Shown one piece after another: positions 6,741 to 13,500 of a stretch of DNA of 17,953 bases. The position numbers and the translations under genes were made by a program. The notes below the pieces were generated by a model that did no database searches, was not told the DNA's origin, and was given only the letters and a program-made list of their open reading frames with translations. Each line of letters begins with the position of its first letter. Positions within the stretch are counted from its first letter, which is position 1. The stretch is from Lachnospiraceae bacterium (GTDB taxonomy: Bacteria; Bacillota; Clostridia; Lachnospirales; Lachnospiraceae). The stretch spans positions 1 to 17,953 of the forward strand of contig VSNQ01000102.1 in NCBI GenBank assembly GCA_009774395.1, in the 5' to 3' direction.

Positions 6741-7379
6741 TTAGGCATTTATCTCAATCCACTTAATAATATCATAAAATCTCTCTTCTGTAATTGCATG
6801 ACCACCTTGATATTGCTTATGCTCTAAATTCCCCAAAGCACTCCATTTAGCATATGCTGAACTAGCTTTTTCTACAATATACGCAGCATCTCTTGAATAT
6901 TTATCACTATCACTAGAAACAATAAGCAGACGCCGTGGTGCAATGCAGGAAACCACATCATAAATATCATATTTTCCATGAAAATTCGGGATTACACTTG
7001 CCATTTCTATTCCGACATTGTTTTTCATGCGATTTTCAAAAGTACAGGCACAGCCGCTTGCACAGCTAAAGGCTATCCGCTCATCTAGTGCTGATAAAAA
7101 TAAAACTGTATTTCCGCCATAGGAATGCCCAAGCGTGCCTATTCTTTTGTTATCAACGCAATCAAGATTAGAAAGCAATGTGATGCCATTTATTGCATCA
7201 TGTAGTACTTTCTTCATCAAATAATCACCCTTTAGAATACGATAACACATCTCATTAAAATGCTGCCAAAAATCAAAACCCTCTATTGTTTTATCTTTAC
7301 GCCGAGTTTCAAAACATTTGGAACTAGAAAGTTCAATTCCTATCAGTGCTGCTATTTCATTTCTTAAATTCGTATTCAA
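6741..7379 (-). CDS. Dienelactone hydrolase-like protein, N-terminally truncated
   Basis: A 212-aa alpha/beta hydrolase C-terminal part. It has the nucleophile elbow GHSYGG (84-89, Ser86), a likely acid in LIVSSDSD (Asp158 or Asp160), and the catalytic His195 in GGHAITEERF. The preceding GFDFWQHFNEMCYRILKGDY and the motif IAPRRLLIV are typical of acetylxylan esterase/dienelactone-hydrolase-like proteins. Those proteins are usually about 300 residues or more, with a beta-sheet N-terminal half carrying the oxyanion-hole HG motif; that half is absent here. The start is TTG (7377-7379), with GGGAG 6 nt upstream, overlapping the end of the preceding gene closely, so translation is possible. It may be a 5'-truncated relic that gained an expression signal, and activity is doubtful. 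Confidence 0.6.
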   Translation of the reverse strand: MNTNLRNEIAALIGIELSSSKCFETRRKDKTIEGFDFWQHFNEMCYRILKGDYLMKKVLHDAINGITLLSNLDCVDNKRIGTLGHSYGGNTVLFLSALDERIAFSCASGCACTFENRMKNNVGIEMASVIPNFHGKYDIYDVVSCIAPRRLLIVSSDSDKYSRDAAYIVEKASSAYAKWSALGNLEHKQYQGGHAITEERFYDIIKWIEINA

Positions 7380-7381
7380 TG

Positions 7382-7729
7382 TTATCTCCCTTCAAGGTAT
7401 TTGCTACGCAATATTTTCTCATATATGGCTGTCCATTCCGTCAGCCCATTATTTTGAAAAAGAGAAATTACAATTTGAATCTGCTCCCGTAATGCCTCTC
7501 TTGATATCGTAATACAATAATTTTCATACTGATAAAAATCATTCTCAAGCCACTCATAACGTTCAAATGCATTATTGTCTGCATCAATCCCCCATTCATA
7601 AACTTCCAGCGGCCCAAAAGATGCTTTGGAAATCAAAACAATATTTCCCTCTTTATTTGGAACAAAATTAGGTTTTTTATAACGCCAAGGCGCAATATAG
7701 GTTGTATTGTCCTTCATATTTTTCGTCAT
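7382..7729 (-). CDS. Small protein of unknown function
   Basis: About 115 residues, rich in Tyr, Trp, Asn and Glu (for example SFGPLEVYEWGIDADNNAFE), with no signal peptide or membrane segment, so probably cytosolic. I do not recognise the family. The start is uncertain. The ATG at 7729 has AAAGGA directly against it, and an in-frame ATG at 7717 has the same AAAGGA 12 nt away; neither spacing is ideal. The stop lies 2 nt before the TTG start of the truncated hydrolase, suggesting coupled translation. The aromatic, acidic make-up resembles many small accessory proteins, such as immunity-like ones, but this is not evidence of that role. Confidence 0.55.
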   Translation of the reverse strand: MTKNMKDNTTYIAPWRYKKPNFVPNKEGNIVLISKASFGPLEVYEWGIDADNNAFERYEWLENDFYQYENYCITISREALREQIQIVISLFQNNGLTEWTAIYEKILRSKYLEGR

Positions 7730-7807
7730 TCCTTTCCAACGCACAAACAAAATGTGAAAGTTTTGTCAAATCCTTTCAGTCCTATCTATTCCTTGTCTTT
7801 TTGACAC

Positions 7808-8221
7808 TTAGAATAAAATAATACCAGCAGTCCATGAACATATATTTGTTACAAGTGATAAAATAAACGTGTGCGGAATATACCACTGGGGTGTTTGCAG
7901 ATGTCTGTTTCTTTCTGTGCTCTTGAAATCTGCTGTCACTTTGCATACAGAAGAATTGGAAAAACTTTGATAAATCAACGCTTCCGTTACTATCACGATT
8001 ATTTCTATTACAAGCTGCAAATACAAATCAGGTAGATCCTGCAAATAGATACTTCCCAGCCAATGCAGCAATACAGCAGGCGGGTTTGTAAGGATATTAA
8101 CCAACGTTATCAATAACAATTTTTTAATCGTGCGTATTCTTAAGCAGTATGCAACGGCAGCTTCTATAATAATGGTAACTATTAGAGAAAAAACAAACAT
8201 TTTAATTAGCCAAGCAGTCAC
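7808..8221 (-). CDS. Small conserved four-helix membrane protein
   Basis: A 137-aa integral membrane protein with four predicted transmembrane segments (about 4-28, 33-56, 67-88 and 117-136). A polar, charged loop (about 90-112, KSTERNRHLQ) lies between helices three and four. The segment ITLVNILTNPPAVLLHWLG in helix two looks like a conserved family signature that I have seen in Clostridia membrane proteins of no assigned function. The start is GTG (8219-8221), with AAAGGA 7 nt upstream. It lies between the DUF6630-like gene and the unknown gene at 7382 on the same strand, with gaps under 90 nt, so co-transcription is likely. Confidence 0.75.
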   Translation of the reverse strand: MTAWLIKMFVFSLIVTIIIEAAVAYCLRIRTIKKLLLITLVNILTNPPAVLLHWLGSIYLQDLPDLYLQLVIEIIVIVTEALIYQSFSNSSVCKVTADFKSTERNRHLQTPQWYIPHTFILSLVTNICSWTAGIILF

Positions 8222-8303
8222 TTCCAGTTCCTTTCTAAATTAATCCATCCTTGCTAAAAAGTTATTGTAAAATTATATGGGATAACTGCTGCCCTTGTAT
8301 TGC

Positions 8304-9269
8304 TTATACATTTTCTACCAAGTCAATCCGAAATCCAGCCCTCTGCGCACATATTTTAAGTTCTGGCAGCTTTGTCGTGTTATATGGAAATATCACATAG
8401 CTGTCACTTTCCATATCAATACTGGCAAAGCATAAATCTGCTCTGCCCCACTTTTCCAGCAAAACTTTGCATCTTTCTGATATATCAGCCTCCTCCGAAA
8501 GCCATTGCGGGTCAATACGCAGCCCACGCGCCAAAACGCCTCTAAGAGCCTCGACAAAATAAATAAAATCCTCCAATTCTGTCTTCCAGTCCAGTTCACA
8601 GACATACTGATATTCGCTCAAAATATCAACCAAACCACACAGCCAAAGCGTGCCAATATCCTCCTCATTATCCTCTAACAGACCACGGTCAAGATACTGT
8701 TCTTTGTGCTCTATAAGATACTCCTGCGTATGATAAACGCATTTTGTAACCTCATCCAATACTGCCTTGCGAACGCTTTCGCAAACGCTTTTGCATTCAC
8801 TTTTGGATTCGTTATTGTGTTCGCTTTTATGTTCGTTATTGCGTTCGTCAGCAATTTCCGATTCCCCACAATTCTCCTCCAATTCTTGAATTTCCGTCAA
8901 CATCTCTGCGAGCGCAACAACACTTTGCGGATCAACAGTTACCGTGTCGTCGTCTTCCTCCTCATCTTCTTCATTGTCCCCATCACCATCGTACACTTCA
9001 TTTTTATAGCCCCCCCACCCTATCCATGTAGCACCAAGCACTTCTTCCTTTGCAACAAATTTCACATAATCAGATATGGAACTGTCGTCTACAATTCTAT
9101 GATATTCTCTATCGTACATATTCTCGTCTATAATATATGGTAATTTTTCTGTATTTTTTACAAATTCACTGATGGATAAATTTAATGTAAACTTTTTCTT
9201 AATCTCTGCCAACGCTTTTAATCTGTTTTCTGGTAGTTTTACCAATTCTACCCTTCCCCGATACCACAT
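8304..9269 (-). CDS. DUF6630-like protein with acidic linker
   Basis: A 321-aa cytosolic protein. Residues 1-93 form a mixed helical region without a recognised fold. A very acidic run follows (94-108, all Asp, Glu, Gly and Asn), then a helix and a low-complexity Ser/Glu/His/Asn/Lys/Cys segment (139-165) encoded by short degenerate DNA repeats. The C-terminal part (about 205-321) contains YVCELDWKTELEDFIYFVEA and ASIDMESDSYVIFPY, a pattern I associate with the DUF6630 family (a DWK motif, then a buried D-x-D-S-Y-x-x-F strand). DUF6630 has no established function. GGGAGG lies 9 nt upstream of the ATG at 9269. The gene sits directly downstream of the truncated DUF4132 gene, across a hairpin. 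The family assignment is from motif memory and moderately sure. Confidence 0.6.
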   Translation of the reverse strand: MWYRGRVELVKLPENRLKALAEIKKKFTLNLSISEFVKNTEKLPYIIDENMYDREYHRIVDDSSISDYVKFVAKEEVLGATWIGWGGYKNEVYDGDGDNEEDEEEDDDTVTVDPQSVVALAEMLTEIQELEENCGESEIADERNNEHKSEHNNESKSECKSVCESVRKAVLDEVTKCVYHTQEYLIEHKEQYLDRGLLEDNEEDIGTLWLCGLVDILSEYQYVCELDWKTELEDFIYFVEALRGVLARGLRIDPQWLSEEADISERCKVLLEKWGRADLCFASIDMESDSYVIFPYNTTKLPELKICAQRAGFRIDLVENV

Positions 9270-9302
9270 AGTTTATTTCCTCCCACATCTTAGGAACTGT
9301 TC

Positions 9303-9342
9303 AAAAATCACTTATGACACTTGCTTGTCACAAGTGATTTTT
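9303..9342. terminator. 17-bp palindrome, probable bidirectional terminator
   Basis: AAAAATCACTTATGACA (9303-9319) pairs with TGTCACAAGTGATTTTT (9326-9342), one mismatch in 17, around a 6-nt loop. The arms end in five A and five T, as in an intrinsic terminator. It sits between the broken DUF4132 paralogue and the DUF6630-like gene. It is also the point where similarity to the intact DUF4132 protein ends. A TTAGGAACTGT motif lies directly to its left, as at 278 and, inverted, near the right end of the fold-back element at 17327. Confidence 0.65.
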
Positions 9343-9345
9343 AAA

Positions 9346-9399
9346 CTATTTCTTACAATTCTTCTCTTTGTCCAAAACATGCGCCAATACTTCTTGATA
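9346..9399 (-). pseudogene. Post-stop continuation of the DUF4132 paralogue
   Basis: Directly after the TAG stop (9400-9402), and in the same frame, 17 codons read YQEVLAHVLDKEKNCKK before a second TAG (9346-9348). They match YNELFAQTLEIEKNNK of the intact 1217-aa DUF4132 protein with no gap. The first stop aligns with an arginine of the intact copy. This is leftover coding sequence of a once longer gene; the remaining ~540 residues of the homologue are gone beyond the palindrome. Confidence 0.8.
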
Positions 9400-11472
9400 C
9401 TACATCCCATTTCCCTGCCAATGGCACATTACCTTTGCAGCAAGCTCCCGCTGCTTTGCGTTTTTGGCATTTAATAGCTGCTTGATATCCTCCTCCCAGC
9501 TTTTCTGCCCGTAAAGGAATCCCAGCAGTTCCCCCTGCACTTTCTTGGAACTGTCCTTCGTAAAATATAAAATTTCCGCTTTGTACTCCTCAGGACATTC
9601 CAGCAAAACACGCAGCGCAAAGAAACGTCCAAAAGCATTTCCCGTTGTAAATGCCTTCCATGTTTCTTCTTTTTTTTGGTGCAGATATTCTGAAAAACTT
9701 CCCACTGCACTCTCTACAAGCGACATTATCCAGTCCTCATCTCTGCCCCATTCCTCCACAAGCATCATAAGCCCTTTGAACTGAAAAGCAATCGCAAGTC
9801 CCTCTTGGTCTAAATTTTCCAAGAGCTTCTGTACCTTTACCGAAGATATGCCATCTTCTATATCTTCCGAAACAGAGATATCCCGCACAATAAAATAATC
9901 ACTACGTATCAGGAGTAAATATGCCTCACATCTTCGGTGGAACGGCTCGTCTTGGTATTGCGCCCAATATGTCATCAGTAAATCGGTTTCTGTATAGAAA
10001 TCATATGAATTTTCCATTAACTGTTCTGCAATCGGATACAGCGTGTCCACAGCCGCCGCACCACGCAGATAATTTTCTACTAGTTCTCTGTATTCTTCTA
10101 CATCATGTAACAGCATTAGAATCAATCGCTCTTTATTGATGTTCTGCTGTCTGTGTTCTGCCAAAAACTGCTGATACAGCGGCGGATCTTGCTGCGCTGC
10201 AATCTGATATAAAAAATTACACGCATGCAATTCCTTTTTCATATCATATTCTGATTTTTGCCGTGCCACTTTATAGATAAACTGCCAATCCCAGTCTGGT
10301 TCGTCCATCGCGCGGAGAAAACACTCTCGATTAGTCCAAAACTGCTGATCCAAAATTGCTGAATACTGTTTAAATGCCGCCCATTGGATTAACCTTTTGC
10401 TGTCGATCCCAAGTACCTTGTCATAATTGGTTCCCCTGATTTCAATATCCATAAAAAGCAGACTGCTAATATACTGTATTACATCCAGCATATCACGATT
10501 GTCCCAGCAGGATGTATTTGTAGCCGAAAGCATACAAATCTTGGTTTCTAAGCATATTTTTACAATATTTTTGAGTGTAACAGAAAGGTTATAGTTTAAA
10601 TACGCCAGACCGCCATATAGATGCAGCAATACTTTATCTACGCAAACAGAAGCAGCAAGCTCCTTTATTTTCGGGGTAATCTGATTCTCTACAATCGCTG
10701 TTACAATTTTTGCAAGCGCCGATGCCTCCATTTGATTTTGAAACAAATCACCGAAACGGGATAAAATAATATCCTCATACTGTTTCATCAAAGGAATATC
10801 CTCCGGCGCAATCGCAATTTCCGGCATATCGCCGCTGTCCTCTTCCGGCGGCACTGCCGTTTCTTCAGAATTATTATATTTCGCGGTAAAATATGCCATT
10901 AGCAGCACAAGCCGTAGATGATCCCGCCGCTCTTTTCTGGTGTGCTGCGTGAATGTGCTGATAAATGCCCTCTCGTTTTCTTCTATGCAATTCAGAACGG
11001 TTTTAAAATATTCCGGCTGGTTCTCTGCCATTTGCAGAAAACTTTTAATATCACCGCCAAATAAGCTGTTTGTCCAATTATTATAGAACTGTGCATACAG
11101 ATATATCGTTATCTTTTTAACTGGATCGCAGGCAATTGCTCCCTCTTTAGCAGTAAAAATATCTTTCTGTATCAATGGGTAACAGGTTGCCCGCCCAATT
11201 GCAAACAACAGTTCGAATAATCTGCGTGCTTGTTCCTGTTTCTGCTGCACTATAAATAAGCCAAATAGATTCTTTGCGGTTTGTGCTGGTACTTCCAGCG
11301 TGACTTGGGACAAATCACAATGCGGCATCTGCCCCAGCGCTGATTCGTCCGCCTCCCCCAGCAGATACGCCTGTGCCAATGTCCTCTGCTGGCTATCCAG
11401 CGAAAGGGCATCCAATATCTCGCTTATCTGCGCCATATCTATGTTATTACAGTTTTTCATCTTTTTCGCCAT
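9400..11472 (-). CDS. DUF4132-family paralogue, C-terminally truncated
   Basis: A 690-aa protein clearly paralogous to the first ~655 residues of the 1217-aa DUF4132 protein upstream. Paired segments include RRLFELLFAIGRATCYPL / RHLFELLFAIGQSTCHAL, EDIPLMKQYEDIILS / EDIPLLQEYEDIVLS, and LYGGLAYL / LYGGAAYL. The C-terminal HEAT-like helices GELLGFLYGQKSWEEDIKQL and ELAAKVMCHWQ match ELLDILYGQPDWENEMKNL and ELAVKVLGHWQ. It stops five residues after HWQ and lacks the whole conserved DUF4132 C-terminal domain. It may be a scaffold-only derivative or a decaying pseudogene. The ATG at 11470-11472 is chosen because AAGGGGG and AGGA lie just upstream; an earlier in-frame start at 11508 has no site. 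The rest of the frame is intact over 690 codons, which argues that truncation was recent or is tolerated. Confidence 0.8.
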   Translation of the reverse strand: MAKKMKNCNNIDMAQISEILDALSLDSQQRTLAQAYLLGEADESALGQMPHCDLSQVTLEVPAQTAKNLFGLFIVQQKQEQARRLFELLFAIGRATCYPLIQKDIFTAKEGAIACDPVKKITIYLYAQFYNNWTNSLFGGDIKSFLQMAENQPEYFKTVLNCIEENERAFISTFTQHTRKERRDHLRLVLLMAYFTAKYNNSEETAVPPEEDSGDMPEIAIAPEDIPLMKQYEDIILSRFGDLFQNQMEASALAKIVTAIVENQITPKIKELAASVCVDKVLLHLYGGLAYLNYNLSVTLKNIVKICLETKICMLSATNTSCWDNRDMLDVIQYISSLLFMDIEIRGTNYDKVLGIDSKRLIQWAAFKQYSAILDQQFWTNRECFLRAMDEPDWDWQFIYKVARQKSEYDMKKELHACNFLYQIAAQQDPPLYQQFLAEHRQQNINKERLILMLLHDVEEYRELVENYLRGAAAVDTLYPIAEQLMENSYDFYTETDLLMTYWAQYQDEPFHRRCEAYLLLIRSDYFIVRDISVSEDIEDGISSVKVQKLLENLDQEGLAIAFQFKGLMMLVEEWGRDEDWIMSLVESAVGSFSEYLHQKKEETWKAFTTGNAFGRFFALRVLLECPEEYKAEILYFTKDSSKKVQGELLGFLYGQKSWEEDIKQLLNAKNAKQRELAAKVMCHWQGNGM

Positions 11473-11567
11473 TCCTATCCCCCTTGCGTACTTTATCACG
11501 CATACCAATCAATATTCGAAAGCTTACTTTCAAACTTTTCAAGGCACAAACAAATTGTGTCACCATC

Positions 11568-13253
11568 TTATCCTATAAAAACCCTTTTGCCCTGAAATGC
11601 AAAACCATATTTAAGAATGCGCTCCGGTGCGATGCCTTCTGCTTCCAGAGAAGCCGCATACTGCTTTTCTTCAATCTGGGCAAGTGCCGCAGCAGCCGTG
11701 TCCTGCAACGTCTTTTCATCATCAGGCATCTGCACCTTAAATTCTAAAATAATTGCATTATCCACATTATTTTTGGGCTTGAGCATTACATCATAACGCC
11801 CGAATCCGCTTTCCCGATTTGATGTAAGCACATAACGGTTTCTTAAATCTACCATAAGCCCCAATACAAAACCATGATAAAACCGTTCGGGTTCTGCCTC
11901 CTCCGACGGCTTATTTCCACTGTCAAAGCAGCTAAAGGTCTGAAGCGCAACTTTATTCATATAATAATTCATCGCTTTTTTATCTCCTATCAGCAGCGCT
12001 TTAACGAAATCATTATATACAGAAGGATTTTTCCCAAACCAATCCGATACCATATTCTCAAACATTAGCCTGACTTCCCTGTTTGTCAGTTCCAATTCGT
12101 ATTCTATTTTATCGTTGTCTTTACAATACGCACTATTTTTTACTTTGAAATATCCACTTGCAAGCAGCAGGCTCCATATAGCATTTTCATTTTGTTCCAG
12201 TTGTTGAAATACTATCTGTTCATCTATCACTGTACAAATAGAATCTCCGTTGAGCAATGTCTCTATTGTTGTTTTAATATCCTTGCTTCCTTCACGAATC
12301 AGCTTCCCTATAAGGCTGTTGCTGCTGGTATTTGCCCAATACGCAGCAAATACCCTCTCATCTAGGTAATTCGTAATCGACCACGGATTATAAATACCTG
12401 TTTTGCTGCCAAACGTAAATCCATCATACCAGCTACGCACTTCCTCCTCTTTGTCCGAAAGCCCAAATTGACGCAATGCTTCTGTCACTTCCTCCTGTGT
12501 AAAGCCAAAACAGTCTTCATACTTTCTTGAGGTTGTTGTAACTACTTTTAAATTGTTTAAATCTGAAAAAATACTCTCACGGCTGACACGTGTAATTCCT
12601 GTCATAATTGCACGTTCAAAAAAATCGTTTGTCTTAAAAGCAGCATTAAAAAGACTCCTTATAAAATCTGCCATCTGCTTCCAATATCCGCTAATATAAG
12701 CTTCCTGCAAAGGCGTGTCATATTCGTCCAAAAGGATAATCGGCTTCTTATGATAGAAGCGTCCCAGATATTCCGCTAATGCCCTAATCGAATCCGCAGC
12801 AAGGTACCCCTCCATTTCGGCGGATACGCTGCGATATAAAGTTTTCTCATCTGCATTCATACAGTCACTGTCTAATAAAAAATCATATTTATTATACAAT
12901 TTTTTTATATTATGGCATATCACTTTTCTTGCTTCCGCAAAAGTTGTTTCCTTCACATCCGCAAAACTAAACGCAATCACCGGAAATGTGCCTTGCAGTT
13001 TCCGATACTTTTCCTCTTTCCATATCTTAAAATTTTCAAAAATATCCGAACGTCCCTGATAATCCAGCGAAAAAAACTGTTCTGTCATGCTGATATTTAA
13101 TGTTTTGCCAAACCGTCTTGGACGGGTAATCAGTGTTACCTTGTCGGCATTTTCCCACCACTCTTTAATAAATAGCGTCTTATCAATATAGAATATATTC
13201 CCCTTGACAATCTCCTCAAAATTTTGATATCCAATCCCTGTTATGCCTGTCAT
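11568..13253 (-). CDS. AAA-ATPase-like / PD-(D/E)XK nuclease-fold protein
   Basis: A 561-aa protein of the AAA-ATPase-like plus PDDEXK_9 architecture, abundant in gut Bacteroidetes and Clostridia. Near the N-terminus are YIDKT (22-26), the P-loop-like RPRRFGKT (44-51), the Walker B stretch LLDEYDTPL (174-182) and TGITRVSRESIF (218-229). The C-terminal nuclease-like fold contains GRYDVML (Asp488), ILEFKV (Glu504-x-Lys506) and the following helix ALAQIEEKQYA, so all three core catalytic positions are present. Substrate and role are not established for this family; mobile or conflict functions have been proposed. AGGGGG 9 nt upstream of the ATG at 13251-13253 comes from the last unit of the tandem repeat between this gene and DUF4132. 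The gap to the next gene is about 95 nt, so the genes are likely co-transcribed. Many genomes carry several copies, so it may be a passenger here. Confidence 0.92.
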   Translation of the reverse strand: MTGITGIGYQNFEEIVKGNIFYIDKTLFIKEWWENADKVTLITRPRRFGKTLNISMTEQFFSLDYQGRSDIFENFKIWKEEKYRKLQGTFPVIAFSFADVKETTFAEARKVICHNIKKLYNKYDFLLDSDCMNADEKTLYRSVSAEMEGYLAADSIRALAEYLGRFYHKKPIILLDEYDTPLQEAYISGYWKQMADFIRSLFNAAFKTNDFFERAIMTGITRVSRESIFSDLNNLKVVTTTSRKYEDCFGFTQEEVTEALRQFGLSDKEEEVRSWYDGFTFGSKTGIYNPWSITNYLDERVFAAYWANTSSNSLIGKLIREGSKDIKTTIETLLNGDSICTVIDEQIVFQQLEQNENAIWSLLLASGYFKVKNSAYCKDNDKIEYELELTNREVRLMFENMVSDWFGKNPSVYNDFVKALLIGDKKAMNYYMNKVALQTFSCFDSGNKPSEEAEPERFYHGFVLGLMVDLRNRYVLTSNRESGFGRYDVMLKPKNNVDNAIILEFKVQMPDDEKTLQDTAAAALAQIEEKQYAASLEAEGIAPERILKYGFAFQGKRVFIG

Positions 13254-13500
13254 CCGCTGACGCCCCCTAATATTGATGTTTCGGATCTGTTATGACACTA
13301 TAAGCCTCATCGCTTTCCTGCGGTCGCTGCTGCCCCCCTACTTATTGATATTTTGGAGCTGTTATGGCTCTATAAACCTGATCGCTTTCCTGCGGTCGCT
13401 GCCACTTTCCAATTATAGATGTTTCGAAACTGTTATGGCTCTATAAGCCTGAGCACATTCCTGCGGTCGCTGCTGCCCCCTACTTATTCATGTTTGGGAG
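13252..13500. repeat. 71-72-bp tandem repeat between DUF4132 and AAA genes
   Basis: Three-plus imperfect units fill the intergenic gap. CCTGCGGTCGCTG recurs at 13317, 13389 and 13460 (spacing 72 and 71), and GTTATG...CTATA recurs at 13289, 13361 and 13432. The half-unit GCTGxxxCCCCCTA...TTAT is present four times. The outermost copies overlap the last codons and stop of DUF4132 (13484-13500) on one side and the ribosome binding site and start of the AAA gene on the other. This suggests that an originally short spacer was tandemly duplicated. No promoter or open frame of interest was seen inside. Confidence 0.8.

Noticed and set aside
8706..9143. 145-codon plus-strand frame with hydrophobic repeats
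   Set aside because: It is antisense to the acidic and Ser/Glu-rich linkers of the DUF6630-like gene, whose complement reads as hydrophobic; no ribosome binding site.
9400..9402. Programmed readthrough of TAG to extend the DUF4132 paralogue
   Set aside because: Readthrough would add only 17 residues before a second TAG and would not restore the missing domain; simple decay explains it better.
13252..13500. 71-72-bp repeats as CRISPR
   Set aside because: The whole unit is repeated, including what would be spacer sequence, and it drifts between copies; it is a tandem duplication.
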